Counted from the stretch's first letter, positions 53,580-63,225 are shown. The stretch is 64,000 nucleotides of DNA from Hyphomicrobium sp. CS1GBMeth3 (GCF_900117455.1 NZ_FPHO01000003.1:868001-932000), one strand, 5' to 3'. Translations and numbers: made by a program. The notes: generated from the letters alone by a model not told the origin.

Positions 53580-55436
53580 CTAATCGCCGCTCACGCCGAT
53601 CAACTCTGCCCTGACCAACCCACGCACGGAATTACCCACATAGATCGCATCGGCTGCGACAAGGTCGTCGCCCGTCAGCACAGCTTCGTGCACCCTGCCG
53701 GCTGCGAGAAGTGAAGTGCGCAACACGCCGGGCAGTAGCCCGCTCGACAGTGGCGGCGTCAGCAACTTGCCGTCCCACTCGACAAACACGTTGGTCCGGC
53801 TTCCCTCCGCCAGCTCGCCTCGCTCGTTGAGATAGAGCACCTCGTCCACCTTGAGCGTCTCTGCGTAGTGCTGCCACTCGCGATCGTAGAGCTCGCGCCG
53901 CGTCGTCTTATGGAACAGGAAAGCGTTCGTGCTGTCGACCCGCGTATCAGAGACGACAACGCGCATGATCGCATCCGGTGCTTGCGGAGGCTGTTCAGTG
54001 GCCGTGACGGTCAGCGTCCCGTCTTCGGCCAGCAAAAGGCGTACGCGCAGCCGCTCTCCCTCACGGCCCGCAACCGCGCCCTTGAGTGCCACCCGCACCT
54101 TCTGCTCATCGTAGGCGTACTCGAAATAGGCAGCCGACGCGGCGAGCCGGTTGAGATGCCCTTCGAGCAGCCAGAACCCTGGCCCCGGCTCATGGAGCAG
54201 CGTCTCGATCAACTCGAACGTCTTCGGCGGATCGGTGAGGAACTTCATCTTGAGCAGACACTCGGCGTATTCCTTGGCGCCGACGGAATCGTAGACGACG
54301 CCCGAGCCGATCCCCATTTCGCCCTGCCCGCCGCGGAAAATTACCGGCGTGCGAATAGCGACGTTGAACAGCGCTCCGCCCTCAGGCGTGATGTGCCCGA
54401 TGGCGCCACAGTAGACCCCGCGCGGCTCGGTTTCGTAATCGCGGATCAGCTCCATGGCCCGGATCTTCGGCGCCCCGATCACCGATCCCGGTGGGAAGAT
54501 CGCGCGGATGAGATCGGCAAGCCCGACACCATCCTTCAACGTCGCGCGCACGCCGGACGTCATCTGGTGCAGTGTCCGGAACGTCTCGACCGTGAAAAGG
54601 TCGGTCACCTCAACGCTGCCCATTTCTGCAATGCGCCCGAGATCGTTGCGCATGAGGTCGACGATCATCAGGTTCTCGGCCCGCTGCTTGATGTCGGTCG
54701 CCAGCACGCGCCTCTGATCGGCATCAGCCTCGGGCGTGCCGGCCCGCGGCGCCGTGCCCTTCATCGGCCGCGTCGAAACCACCTGCCCGTGCTTCTCAAT
54801 GAACAGCTCCGGGCTCGCCGACAGCACGGTCACCTCGCCCGTGTCGACGATCCCGGCGTAAGCCACGCGCTGGCGCTGGCGCATGTCGCGGTAGAAGGTC
54901 AGCGGCGAGCCCTCGAGCCGGAAGCGCGCCTTGAACGTCAGATTGAGCTGATAGATATCGCCGGCCCGGATTTTGTCCTGCACGGCCGAGAACCGCGCTT
55001 CATATTCAGCCTGGTCCCAGGCGCACGTCACCGACGTGAACTGGTAGGAGCCGCTGCGAGTGTGCGTCGCAAGCCAGTGATCGACCTCGCGCTCGCTCAT
55101 CTCGCGCGGCGCTTTGTAGAGCCCGAACCACAGAAGCGGTACGCTGCGGCCTTCCGGAAGCAGGCTGCGGATCTTGGGCTCGAACACATAGCCGAGCTCA
55201 TAGGCGAAATAGCCGGCCGCATAGAGCCCCGATGCCGTCGCCGCTTCGAGGCGCGCCAGCGCCGCCGGCACGTCCTCGGGCGCCGCCGCCGAGACGATCT
55301 CCACCGGCTCGGTGAACAAGAGCGTCGGCGCGCCCCGCCCGCTGCTGTTGTCGAGCAGGACGAACGTTTCGTCGAGCCCGGCGCCCGTGCGCGTTTCCTG
55401 CGTTCGGTCGGCGCGTTTCGGGTCTGCTGCAGTCAT
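53580..55436 (-). CDS. pabB: Aminodeoxychorismate synthase PabB fused to aminodeoxychorismate lyase PabC
   Basis: 618 residues. Residues about 1-400 are the chorismate-binding domain (FSAVQDKIRAGDIYQLNLTF, MKGTAPR, LMIVDLMRNDLGRI, PPGSVIGAPKIRAMELI, GSGVVYDS). Residues about 410-618 are a class IV aminotransferase/lyase domain (LLEGHLNRLAASAAYF, HKTTRRELYD with the PLP Lys, ELAEGSRTNVFVEWDG). Together they convert chorismate to 4-aminobenzoate for folate with a PabA glutaminase encoded elsewhere. Such fusions are common in proteobacteria. Confidence 0.94.
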   Translation of the reverse strand: MTAADPKRADRTQETRTGAGLDETFVLLDNSSGRGAPTLLFTEPVEIVSAAAPEDVPAALARLEAATASGLYAAGYFAYELGYVFEPKIRSLLPEGRSVPLLWFGLYKAPREMSEREVDHWLATHTRSGSYQFTSVTCAWDQAEYEARFSAVQDKIRAGDIYQLNLTFKARFRLEGSPLTFYRDMRQRQRVAYAGIVDTGEVTVLSASPELFIEKHGQVVSTRPMKGTAPRAGTPEADADQRRVLATDIKQRAENLMIVDLMRNDLGRIAEMGSVEVTDLFTVETFRTLHQMTSGVRATLKDGVGLADLIRAIFPPGSVIGAPKIRAMELIRDYETEPRGVYCGAIGHITPEGGALFNVAIRTPVIFRGGQGEMGIGSGVVYDSVGAKEYAECLLKMKFLTDPPKTFELIETLLHEPGPGFWLLEGHLNRLAASAAYFEYAYDEQKVRVALKGAVAGREGERLRVRLLLAEDGTLTVTATEQPPQAPDAIMRVVVSDTRVDSTNAFLFHKTTRRELYDREWQHYAETLKVDEVLYLNERGELAEGSRTNVFVEWDGKLLTPPLSSGLLPGVLRTSLLAAGRVHEAVLTGDDLVAADAIYVGNSVRGLVRAELIGVSGD

Positions 55437-55596
55437 GCGTGCGAGGTCTCGTCTCAGTGCCAGGCGCTCGTTTACCGGAACGAGCTTATACGACGTTTAC
55501 GGGCGGATGGCCGCGACGGAGCACGAGAAAATCAGCCTGTCGCACCTTGAAAGGGTGAGTAATCCACCGCGGCGGCAAGGCCAAGTCCGAGTGGGG

Positions 55597-55624
55597 TTCA
55601 CAAAGTCGAAAATCGTGCTATAGA
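55597..55624 (+). promoter_or_regulatory. Sigma-70-like promoter of the initiator tRNA
   Basis: TTCACA (55597-55602) and TATAGA (55619-55624), 16-bp spacing, on the tRNA strand about 175 bp upstream. The rest of the 55437-55799 gap has no supported gene. Confidence 0.4.
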
Positions 55625-55799
55625 CCCTGCCGAGCCGCCCCGGGAGGCGGCCTTCGAACGGGCCAGTCCGCGATCAAACGGACACAGGCCTGATCAAGCC
55701 CCTAGCCCTGATCAAACCAAGACCAGATGCGGTGGCCGGATCGTTCGAACGACGCGACAGGGCTCCTTTGGGGTTCATGGCGGGTCGACATGTCGGTAT

Positions 55800-55876
<77 letters not shown>

Positions 55877-56080
55877 ACCCTTTAATCAATAAAATCAAGC
55901 GTTTACGAGTTGTTGGCTAGACAGCGCGCACCGCTGCATTTTGCTCGCTGTGGTAATGCCGTGGCAATCAAAGTCCACGACCCCTGCCAACCAAGCTTGT
56001 GTGCACACGGCGCGTGCTCGTTGCGTTGGGTCGGCAAATCAATGACCGTCGTCGTGTTGTAGCCCGCACCAGGCAATGCG

Positions 56081-56581
56081 ATGACCAAGACAGACGACAC
56101 CACTAGCGCCGACGACATAGCGACCGTTACGCTTAGTATGGAGAAGGTGCGCAAGGACGTGCACCGTCCGGTTATCCACGTGCTGATGAGCGATGGCCGC
56201 GTGACCGAGTTCCGCGAGCGCGCTTTTGCTATGACGGAAGTCCCGCACCCCGATCAGCAACCAAATGACGGCCGCATCTACGCAGTGTTCGTTGACAGCA
56301 ACGGCACACCATACGTGAACGATGAAGGCCAAGTGCCGATGGTCGCCGTGCCAGTCGTTCACTTGGGAGCGGTCCACGACCCAGAAGAACCGCTCTCGTG
56401 GAAGCAGGTTGCCGAGCGCGCTGGCGTCTCCCTGTCCACGGTCAAGCGAGCGGTAGACGCTGGCGACATTCCCAGGCCATTGCCCGTGCCGGGGATGGAA
56501 CGAGCCGTGCGTTTCAAGGCGGACGACGTACACGCGTGGCTCAAGGGGGAGATTGCTCGGACGAAGAAGCGTCGCCGCTAG
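56081..56581 (+). CDS. Excisionase/MerR-like HTH protein
   Basis: 166 residues. The N-terminal ~100 residues are of unknown fold; the C-terminal part is a winged HTH (PLSWKQVAERAGVSLSTVKR, AVDAGDIPRPLP, RFKADDVHAWLKG) like AlpA/Xis DNA-binding domains, ending in a basic tail. First gene of the element and perhaps its excision or regulatory factor. Confidence 0.7.
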   Translation: MTKTDDTTSADDIATVTLSMEKVRKDVHRPVIHVLMSDGRVTEFRERAFAMTEVPHPDQQPNDGRIYAVFVDSNGTPYVNDEGQVPMVAVPVVHLGAVHDPEEPLSWKQVAERAGVSLSTVKRAVDAGDIPRPLPVPGMERAVRFKADDVHAWLKGEIARTKKRRR

Positions 56582-56779
56582 CTCACGCGATCACCATGGA
56601 CGCAGTTGCTGCATTTCGAAACAGCGCGCCGCCTGACCGGGTACACCCCCTCGCGTAAATCACGGCAGGCACCCCCGGGGGTCCAAACTCGCAGATGAGA
56701 CTCTATGGATGATTAGGAGCGCGCGCCAGAAGTCTCGATTTCGCAGGGTGATTAATACCAACGTGCCTCGGAGAGCCAA

Positions 56780-57334
56780 ATGTCCCTTTCCCCTCAACGT
56801 TTGCGAGAGTGGCAGTTTCACAACCAGTTCCGTGCAGATCAGAGAGAAAAGCGGCTCGTGGAGTGGGCTGAGGTAGACCGGGCGGCATTCTCACGGTCAG
56901 CGGCGTCCGGACAAGGGAACGTAAGAGCCGCGCTGACTATCATCGATAATTATCCCGCCTCGGTAAAAGTCGCTGCTGGTAGGGTACACAGTCTTCTCAA
57001 AAGGCTGGTCCAGGCAGCAGCAGATGGTGCAAACGACGTGAACCTCATTGCCTTCAAGCGCGCCGTCGATGCGGAGCTAGGCCCAGACGTTTTCGCGCGA
57101 ATGGAGGAATACAAGCGCACAGAGGATCTGGCGGACTATTGCGTCAACGCTGGTCACTATATGCGCGACGCGCGTGCTTGCGCTCAACGCGGCGGCTTCC
57201 ACGAGGTGAAGGAAGAGCTGCTGAGATTAGAGGCAGAGCTTCGAGCGATTTCCAAGAAACTGCGGAAGGCGCAGAAAAAGATAATCCTGGCCCCTTCTGT
57301 CGCAATTGAGACAGAAACATTAGATGTTTCATAG
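56780..57334 (+). CDS. Hypothetical protein of the mobile element
   Basis: 184 residues, helical and charged, with a heptad-like C-terminal stretch (ELLRLEAELRAISKKLRKAQ) suggesting a coiled coil. No signal peptide or membrane segment. I do not recognise a family. Located between two other unknown or HTH genes of the element. Confidence 0.6.
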   Translation: MSLSPQRLREWQFHNQFRADQREKRLVEWAEVDRAAFSRSAASGQGNVRAALTIIDNYPASVKVAAGRVHSLLKRLVQAAADGANDVNLIAFKRAVDAELGPDVFARMEEYKRTEDLADYCVNAGHYMRDARACAQRGGFHEVKEELLRLEAELRAISKKLRKAQKKIILAPSVAIETETLDVS

Positions 57335-57459
57335 GGCTGCAAATCAGACTATAAGTGAGCCATTAGCAATTGGAGAACAATGGCTCTTCACCAGATTTCT
57401 ATTCCGACCACGATCATAGTACCGCATCGTGAGATCGAGACCTCTAGTTCAAAGGTGGG

Positions 57460-58953
57460 ATGAGCGCAGATGCGCTTATCGGCGATGTCCCGAGTAAGAG
57501 AGATCAGTTAGACGATCCCGCCGAGCGCCACCGCTGTTTCGTTGAACATTTCGAAAAGTATCCCGAGCCAAGTGGTTACGTCGAGATACCGTCATGGCAT
57601 CTTAAACCGGGCTGGCCCGACGTTGAACGCGGCTTGAAAGAGATCGCGAACCATTCTGATCGTCGCCCTTGGTCTGCGTATGACCAGCTTGTGCTTGAAC
57701 GCGCACGGGACTTCGATCTACTTCGCTTTCTCTCACCTACAGCCACCGCCGATATACTTGGACCTGCATCGGATGAGTTGCCTGATTGGTGGGAGCTTGA
57801 ACCCGATAGCGAAAGGCTGGAGGCTTTCCGCGCCGAGCTAGTCGCACAGGGCGTCGATGCTGTGTTCGCGAAGTGGAAGGGTTACGTAACAAAGAAAGCC
57901 AACGCTCTCGCTGACGCGGACGATGCTGCGAACAAAGCGCTGGCTGCGAGTAGAGCACGGCTTTTATATTCCTACCAGCGGGCCGTACTGAAGACCACCG
58001 GATCTGATGACCTATTTTGCCTAGACCGCCGAAGTACGCACGTTCGAATTGCAGTCTCTTGGTCCACATCCTCGCGCCAGCTGCAACGCCGTGTCCCAGG
58101 CGAATTTACCCTGCGTCTCAGAGCCGCCGAGGACAGGCGATTTCGAGAATGGCTTGCGGCCAATCCTGTAGTGAAAGTTGAGTTCTCGGAGTTGGACCGC
58201 GCCACTCTGCGTGAGGCAAAGAATGCGCAGCGGTCTGACCTGCCTATTTGGAAGCCTAAGACAGAGAGACAAACAAATCGCGAGCGCGAGCCTTATCGAA
58301 AGAAACGCTCTGGCGATCCGGGCTACAATCCCAAGGCAGGTTATCGCGCGGGCGACGTGGCAGAGTTGAACTTTCGAGGCGTACCAGGGATGAGACGTGA
58401 ACCCCTTATGTCCTTGGAAGATGAGAGGGCTCTATGCACGTGGCAGCTAGCCAACGGCGTAGGCACCACCGCTGCTGTCACGCCTATTGAAGAGCTCTTT
58501 GCTGAAGCACAGGCCATCGGTTTCTACGTCGGCGGTGAAAAGCCCGGCAGCAAGGGGCTGTTCGCAGCAATTGAAGAAGAATGGAACGAAGCGCGCGAAG
58601 AAAAAGCGAGCGGGTGTCGCAAACACGGACACGAGAAGTGGTGGCGCGGATCTGCGATGCACTTGCTCATGTGTCGTCGAGCGAGCAGCCCGAGAGAAGC
58701 GGTGATCAGGTCAGTCATGCAAGCGCGAGGACGGCTAAGAGACAGGCGGCGAACACATCCGCTGAAGAACATGCCGCTCTTTTGGCCACTCGACGACGTG
58801 TTTGAAAAGGGGCTGACACTTAGGGAGGTCGCAGAGTTGCGTTGGCCTGAAGACCGAAAAGACAATGCGCTGGTAAAGACAGTAAGAAGCTTTAGGGCGG
58901 CGCTGAGGGATCTAAAGGCTGCGAATACAACCTCCTGCACGGACAGGAAATAG
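57460..58953 (+). CDS. Hypothetical 497-aa protein of the mobile element
   Basis: 497 residues from ATG at 57460 with AAAGGTGGG upstream. Very rich in Arg, Glu and Trp; notable segments are RVPGEFTLRLRAAEDRRFRE, a basic linker (ERQTNREREPYRKKR) and a C-terminal region with a Cys/His cluster (CRKHGHEKWWRGSAMHLLMC). A helical end segment follows (LTLREVAELRWPEDRKDN), which could be an HTH. No catalytic motif recognised. An effector, defence or regulatory role is possible but not supported by motif. Confidence 0.6.
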   Translation: MSADALIGDVPSKRDQLDDPAERHRCFVEHFEKYPEPSGYVEIPSWHLKPGWPDVERGLKEIANHSDRRPWSAYDQLVLERARDFDLLRFLSPTATADILGPASDELPDWWELEPDSERLEAFRAELVAQGVDAVFAKWKGYVTKKANALADADDAANKALAASRARLLYSYQRAVLKTTGSDDLFCLDRRSTHVRIAVSWSTSSRQLQRRVPGEFTLRLRAAEDRRFREWLAANPVVKVEFSELDRATLREAKNAQRSDLPIWKPKTERQTNREREPYRKKRSGDPGYNPKAGYRAGDVAELNFRGVPGMRREPLMSLEDERALCTWQLANGVGTTAAVTPIEELFAEAQAIGFYVGGEKPGSKGLFAAIEEEWNEAREEKASGCRKHGHEKWWRGSAMHLLMCRRASSPREAVIRSVMQARGRLRDRRRTHPLKNMPLFWPLDDVFEKGLTLREVAELRWPEDRKDNALVKTVRSFRAALRDLKAANTTSCTDRK

Positions 58954-59049
58954 CTGAAATAGAAAATGATCTTAGTTTCCAGCTAGTTGCGTGAGACAGG
59001 ACGAGTACATCGAATTAATTACCTCTGTTTTTGGCCACCTATTTATTAG

Positions 59050-59087
59050 AGGCCCTTAAAGCGACCCAAGCCGCTTTAGGGGCCTTT
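59050..59087 (+). terminator. Terminator-like hairpin
   Basis: AGGCCCTTAAAGCG (59050-59063) pairs with CGCTTTAGGGGCCT (59072-59085), one mismatch, 8-base loop, then TTGCATTT. It ends the transcript of the 497-aa gene; it sits 27 bp before the next gene. Confidence 0.65.
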
Positions 59088-59113
59088 GCATTTGCAACCA
59101 AAGGAGATGAAAC

Positions 59114-59368
59114 GTGCTCTCAGAACGAGCAATCAACAATCCTCACGCGACCATTGCCGAAACGCTCGCGGACGTTCAGCTCATGTCGTCACGCGAAGTG
59201 GAGCGGGCAATCGGGCTCAAGGCTCTCACGCTTTTCGATATGGCCGGTCGCGGTGAGTTTCCACGGCCCATCGTCGTCCTCCGCGACAAGGCTGGACGAC
59301 CGAGGAAACGCGTATGGCGCGCAACCGAAGTTCGCGAGTGGATTGAGGCCAGAGCCAATGAGCGATGA
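59114..59368 (+). CDS. AlpA-like DNA-binding protein
   Basis: 84 residues from GTG at 59114 with AAGGAGA upstream. The HTH and wing are those of AlpA/phage regulators: LMSSREVERAIGLKALTLFD, GRGEFPRPIVV, VWRATEVREWIEA. Such proteins activate excision or early genes of P4-like elements. It overlaps the next gene by 11 bp. Confidence 0.75.
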   Translation: MLSERAINNPHATIAETLADVQLMSSREVERAIGLKALTLFDMAGRGEFPRPIVVLRDKAGRPRKRVWRATEVREWIEARANER

Positions 59369-59642
59369 CCGCAAGCCACCGAAAGAAGTCATAACAATCA
59401 ACGAGGTCTCCGAGATCCTGGGACCGCCACGCCGCAGCATCTGGGACGCGATGCGCAAGAAGCCCGACTTTCCCAAGGCCTTTAAAGTAGGGCGTAGCTG
59501 GTTCTTCGTTCGTGCCGAGGTCATCGCGTACCGCGAGAAACTGCAAGCCGAGTTTGCGGCGAAGCACAAACTGCAGACGGCGGAGCGCAACGCAGCACAA
59601 ATTATGCGAAGCGTCTCGCGATCGAAGAAGCCAGATAAATAA
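59358..59642 (+). CDS. Second AlpA/excisionase-like HTH protein
   Basis: 94 residues from ATG at 59358. ITINEVSEILGPPRRSIWDA, KPDFPKAFKVGRSWFFVRAE and VIAYREKLQAEF form an AlpA/MerR-type HTH, followed by a basic tail (VSRSKKPDK). Overlaps the previous HTH gene, so both are made from one message ahead of the primase. Confidence 0.7.
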   Translation: MSDDRKPPKEVITINEVSEILGPPRRSIWDAMRKKPDFPKAFKVGRSWFFVRAEVIAYREKLQAEFAAKHKLQTAERNAAQIMRSVSRSKKPDK

Positions 59643-59688
59643 TCACGCGGCACGACCTTGTTAGCCACGCGGACCACGCTATCCATGA

Positions 59689-62184
59689 TTGGCCAGTTCG
59701 CGGCGGCACGAGCGATCCTCAGTCAGTTTGAGTAACACATCTAGAAACCAGAAACAGCCGCAGAGCGGAGAAGAAACTATTACCACGAAACGTACTGCCA
59801 CCGCCGGCAGCGTCAAAAATGAGCCGGCGATTGCAAGAGCAGAAAAATTTCTGCGTAAGCTCGATCCTAACACGAAACACTTTGAGTGGCGCGCAATCCA
59901 CCCAAACGGACAGCGAGAAACCCGCAATCTCAGCGGGACTCTCGATAATTTGCGCGATGAGCTGGTTCGGCACAACAAGGAAGGCTACGGCATCTTCGTT
60001 ACCGTCAACGAAACCTCGAAGGGTCGCCGGAAGAAGGAAGATGTCACCCGCGTTCGCGCAGTGTGGGCCGATTGGGATCACGGCAGACCAAACGGCAAAC
60101 TTCCGCTGAAGCCGTCAATGGTCGTCAACACCAGCCCTGGAAAGTATCAGGCGTACTGGTTAGTTGCCGCGGAAGGCGACGACGACTACGAAGAACCGCT
60201 CGCATTCGACGAATTCGACCGAATAATGAGGTGCATCGTCTCGGACTGGGGCGGTGACAAGGGGGCGAAGGATCTTGCTCGCGTTCTTCGCGTTCCTGGC
60301 TTCTACCACACAAAGGGTACGCCCTATCAGGTCCGGTTTGCATCTGGGGGCGACGAGGAAGCTGATATCTACACAGCCTCGGAACTAATCGAAGCCTTTA
60401 AACCGCACGACCGGCCAAAGACGCCGATTAGCTCGAAATCAAACAGCACGGCACCGAAAGCCATCAAAGCTTTTAGCCGTATGCAATCGGAACCATTCGT
60501 TCCTGACAAGGCGCGCGAGCTGCTAGATTTTATCCGAGAACACGATACCAACTGCGATGGTCACGACACTTGGCGCATGATCATTTTCGGCCTGCAACAT
60601 TGGTCGCACGGAAGCGATGACGGCCGCGACATCGCACACGAGTATTCCAAACACTCTGACGTGTATGACGCTGATGAAATCGACGGGATGTGGGAGCGAC
60701 CGAACCCCGCAACTCCTGTCACGCTCGGCTCGATCATTGCTCATGCGCAGCAATTCGGATGGAAGGGTTTCACGCCCAAGCAACTCGACGAGGTGGCGAC
60801 AGATGGTGATGGCCTTTCAGCAGTTCGCTGGGGCACGATGGAAAACCGCAGATGGAGCGATGACGCCGAACGTCAAGGAATGCTCTCGCGTATGAATAGG
60901 GAGCACAGCGTTGTCCCCATTGGCTCATCAGTGAGGTACACGCGCAACGTCACCGATGAGCAAGGTCGTCAAGACATCATGTTCATGCGGTCAGAAGACA
61001 TGGCCGCGCTATACCAGGGTGTCGTGCTCTCTGGGAAAGGGAAACAAGTCGTCACGGCATTCGACGAGTGGAAGACGTGGCGCTCGCGCAAGCAGTATGC
61101 AGGAGTGGGGTTCTATCCGCAGGGGATCGGGCCACACAGCAAATCCACCCCGGTTCCAAAGGATTACCTGAACCTCTGGACCGGATGGCCAGTAGAGCCA
61201 AAGCAAGGCCACTGGTCGCTGTTCCGGAAGCACCTGCGAAAAGTTGTCTGCAAAGGCAATGAAGACCATTTCCGATGGCTCATGGACTGGATGGCTCACC
61301 TTGTCCAGCGTCCAGGGGAGAAGCCGGGTAGTGCGGTCGTGCTCAAGTCAAAAGGCAAGGGCACTGGCAAGAGCATGGTGGGTCGGTTCATCTCCCACAT
61401 GTTTGGCGTCCACGCGATGGAAATTTCCGACGAACAACACCTCACGGGCCGGTTTAACGCCCACATGAAGCGGCTCAAGTTCGTCGTGATCTCCGAAGCT
61501 TTATGGGCTGGCGATAACAAAGCGAAAAGCAAACTCAAGACGCTCATTACCGACAAGACGTTGGCCGTTGAAGGAAAGGGCGTCGATCTCGTCACCATCC
61601 AGAATTACTTGGCGCTCCTGTTCACGAGCAACGAAAATTGGGCGGTGCCCGCTGAAACAGACGAGCGCCGCTACTTCGTATTGGATTTCGAGTCCGATCA
61701 AGCCAAGAAGGCTGAGTACTTCGATCCCATCTTTGAGCAGATGGAAGGTAACGATTTCGCTGGCGTGAGAGCGATGATGCACGATCTCCAAAACCGCTTG
61801 ATCACGTCGGACCTTCGGAACCCGCCTGATACTGATGGGCTCAAGGAACAGCGGGAACACGGTTTGACGGGTTGCGAGAAGTTCATGTTGTCAACAGCTC
61901 GCGAGGGATGCGTTCCATTGCCCGAGCAAAGAGCGTTCAGAACTGAAAACGGCACGCTAGGCAAGGAACACAAGAGACTGCACGCTGAGAGCGTTCGTGA
62001 AGCGATAAAAGAGTTCTGTAATCCCTATGAGGCACGCAATCTCCACACAGTAGCGAGCAAGGAACTAGAGCGCTTTGGCGTTCAATACGTCCGCGCCGAT
62101 AACAAGCGCGCGTATTTGTTTCCGCCACTCGCAAAGCTTCGAGACAACGTGCGAAGAGCGCTCAACGTCAATATCGACGGATAA
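59689..62184 (+). CDS. Primase-helicase protein (RepB-type primase, PriCT, DUF5906)
   Basis: 831 residues from TTG at 59689; the real start could be later (for example the ATT at 59778, which has GGAGAAG nearby), since the first ~30 residues look unconserved. N-terminal RepB/primase-polymerase domain (VRAVWADWDHGRP, VNTSPGKYQAYWLV, ARVLRVPGFYHTKG). A PriCT-like segment follows (DTWRMIIFGLQHWSHGSDDG). The C-terminal SF3-type helicase has Walker A GKGTGKS (about 555-561), VISEALWAGDN and LLFTSNENWAVP. It should start replication of the element at the adjacent repeat array. Confidence 0.85.
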   Translation: MASSRRHERSSVSLSNTSRNQKQPQSGEETITTKRTATAGSVKNEPAIARAEKFLRKLDPNTKHFEWRAIHPNGQRETRNLSGTLDNLRDELVRHNKEGYGIFVTVNETSKGRRKKEDVTRVRAVWADWDHGRPNGKLPLKPSMVVNTSPGKYQAYWLVAAEGDDDYEEPLAFDEFDRIMRCIVSDWGGDKGAKDLARVLRVPGFYHTKGTPYQVRFASGGDEEADIYTASELIEAFKPHDRPKTPISSKSNSTAPKAIKAFSRMQSEPFVPDKARELLDFIREHDTNCDGHDTWRMIIFGLQHWSHGSDDGRDIAHEYSKHSDVYDADEIDGMWERPNPATPVTLGSIIAHAQQFGWKGFTPKQLDEVATDGDGLSAVRWGTMENRRWSDDAERQGMLSRMNREHSVVPIGSSVRYTRNVTDEQGRQDIMFMRSEDMAALYQGVVLSGKGKQVVTAFDEWKTWRSRKQYAGVGFYPQGIGPHSKSTPVPKDYLNLWTGWPVEPKQGHWSLFRKHLRKVVCKGNEDHFRWLMDWMAHLVQRPGEKPGSAVVLKSKGKGTGKSMVGRFISHMFGVHAMEISDEQHLTGRFNAHMKRLKFVVISEALWAGDNKAKSKLKTLITDKTLAVEGKGVDLVTIQNYLALLFTSNENWAVPAETDERRYFVLDFESDQAKKAEYFDPIFEQMEGNDFAGVRAMMHDLQNRLITSDLRNPPDTDGLKEQREHGLTGCEKFMLSTAREGCVPLPEQRAFRTENGTLGKEHKRLHAESVREAIKEFCNPYEARNLHTVASKELERFGVQYVRADNKRAYLFPPLAKLRDNVRRALNVNIDG

Positions 62185-62466
62185 TGCCAACCCCTGCCGG
62201 CCCTCTGCCAGGGAGGGTGGCAGTCAAGTAATCCTTATTTTTCGGGCACAACTTGGTCTTCTGCCAACCCTGCCAACCCTAAATAGATATAAGGGTATAT
62301 ATATAGAGGCCGCTCCGCCTACGTGTGGTCATACGCACGCATAGGACGGAGAAGTGAAATAGGGTTGACAGGTTGGCAGGGTTGGCAGAAACGATGCAAC
62401 ATACGGAAAAATAGGGGGAAACTGACTGCCAACCCCACGGCTCAGGGTTGGCAAAATGCCAGGGTT
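62185..62466. repeat. Iterated TGCCAACC array with AT-rich core, probable replication origin
   Basis: TGCCAACC occurs at 62185, 62262, 62271 and 62427; its complement GGTTGGCA at 62371, 62380 and 62446, with a one-mismatch copy at 62363. Several copies are tandem and both orientations face an AT-rich stretch (62281-62306). TGCCAACCC and GGGTTGGCA (62427-62453) form a perfect dyad. A hairpin CTGCCA/TGGCAG sits at 62205-62223. Position directly after the primase-helicase gene fits an element origin with iterons. Confidence 0.65.
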
Positions 62467-62842
62467 CCGCTTCAAAATGCAGGATTTCACCCTAAAAACC
62501 TACCGCGCTACGGATTTCACACCTGAAAGTTTCGTGTTCACCGTCGAAACCGTAGCTCGCGCACTTCCTGATCTCGAAACTGCAACCATCAAAGCGTGGC
62601 AACGTGCGCAACCGCAGTCGCTCAAGATGAAGGCGCGCGTGGTCGTCACTGGCTTGCACATCTGGCGAAAGTGGCAGTCGGCCGACGCATCGTACCTCGA
62701 CTATGCCGCTCATCATGTATGGGCGCACAAGACGGTTCGCGTGACTGATCAAGGGGCGTATGCTGAGCTGCGAAGGTTCCTTGCTTGTCCGGATGTGGCG
62801 TTGCGGCTTCGTCCGTACAGTCGGCAGTGGGCGCCGCTTTAG
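62456..62842 (+). CDS. Hypothetical protein of the mobile element
   Basis: 128 residues from 62456, or 121 from ATG at 62477, which avoids the repeat array. Helical, Trp/Arg-rich (HIWRKWQSADASYLDYAAHH). No family recognised. Lies between the origin-like array and the H-NS gene. Confidence 0.5.
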   Translation: MPGFRFKMQDFTLKTYRATDFTPESFVFTVETVARALPDLETATIKAWQRAQPQSLKMKARVVVTGLHIWRKWQSADASYLDYAAHHVWAHKTVRVTDQGAYAELRRFLACPDVALRLRPYSRQWAPL

Positions 62843-62922
62843 TGAAACCGAAACTGAATTGTTGACTGCAATTCGCGAGTTCGGTACGGCCACTTCGCAA
62901 ACGGCGCAATGGAGTAGAGTAA

Positions 62923-63225
62923 ATGGCAACGGTCGCCCTGGGACGAATGAGTCTTAAGGAACGTCGCAGTCTTCGCGAACGCGTTGACGACGAAATTGCC
63001 GAGCGTGAGCGTGTCGAGCGCGCTGAGCTAAAAGCCAAGCTGTCCGATATGGCGTCCAAAGCCGGTTTCAGTGTCAATGAGCTTTTCGGGCGGGGCGGTC
63101 GGCGTTCTCAGTCTACAGTCCAGTACCGCAACCCGGATGATCCATCACAGACGTGGACCGGCCGTGGAAGGCGTCCCAACTGGATCATCGAAGCTGGTGG
63201 CAACGTAGAGCGCTTCCGCATTTGA
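62923..63225 (+). CDS. H-NS family DNA-binding protein
   Basis: 100 residues. Charged N-terminal coiled coil (SLKERRSLRERVDDEIAERE) for dimerisation and the C-terminal H-NS hook region VQYRNPDDPSQTWTGRGRRP with the T-G-R-G-R-R-P AT-hook-like motif. Probably silences or modulates expression of the element or of host genes. Carried by mobile DNA rather than being the chromosomal housekeeping copy. Confidence 0.85.
   Translation: MATVALGRMSLKERRSLRERVDDEIAERERVERAELKAKLSDMASKAGFSVNELFGRGGRRSQSTVQYRNPDDPSQTWTGRGRRPNWIIEAGGNVERFRI

Noticed and set aside
53868..55550. 560-codon plus-strand frame opposite pabB-pabC
   Set aside because: Antisense shadow of a clear PabB-PabC fusion.
59031..59642. 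203-codon frame reading through the terminator and both AlpA genes
   Set aside because: The first part is low quality; the true start for the second HTH protein is ATG 59358.
62185..62466. CRISPR array
   Set aside because: The repeated unit is only 8-10 bp, occurs in both orientations and lacks uniform spacers; an origin-like iteron array fits better.
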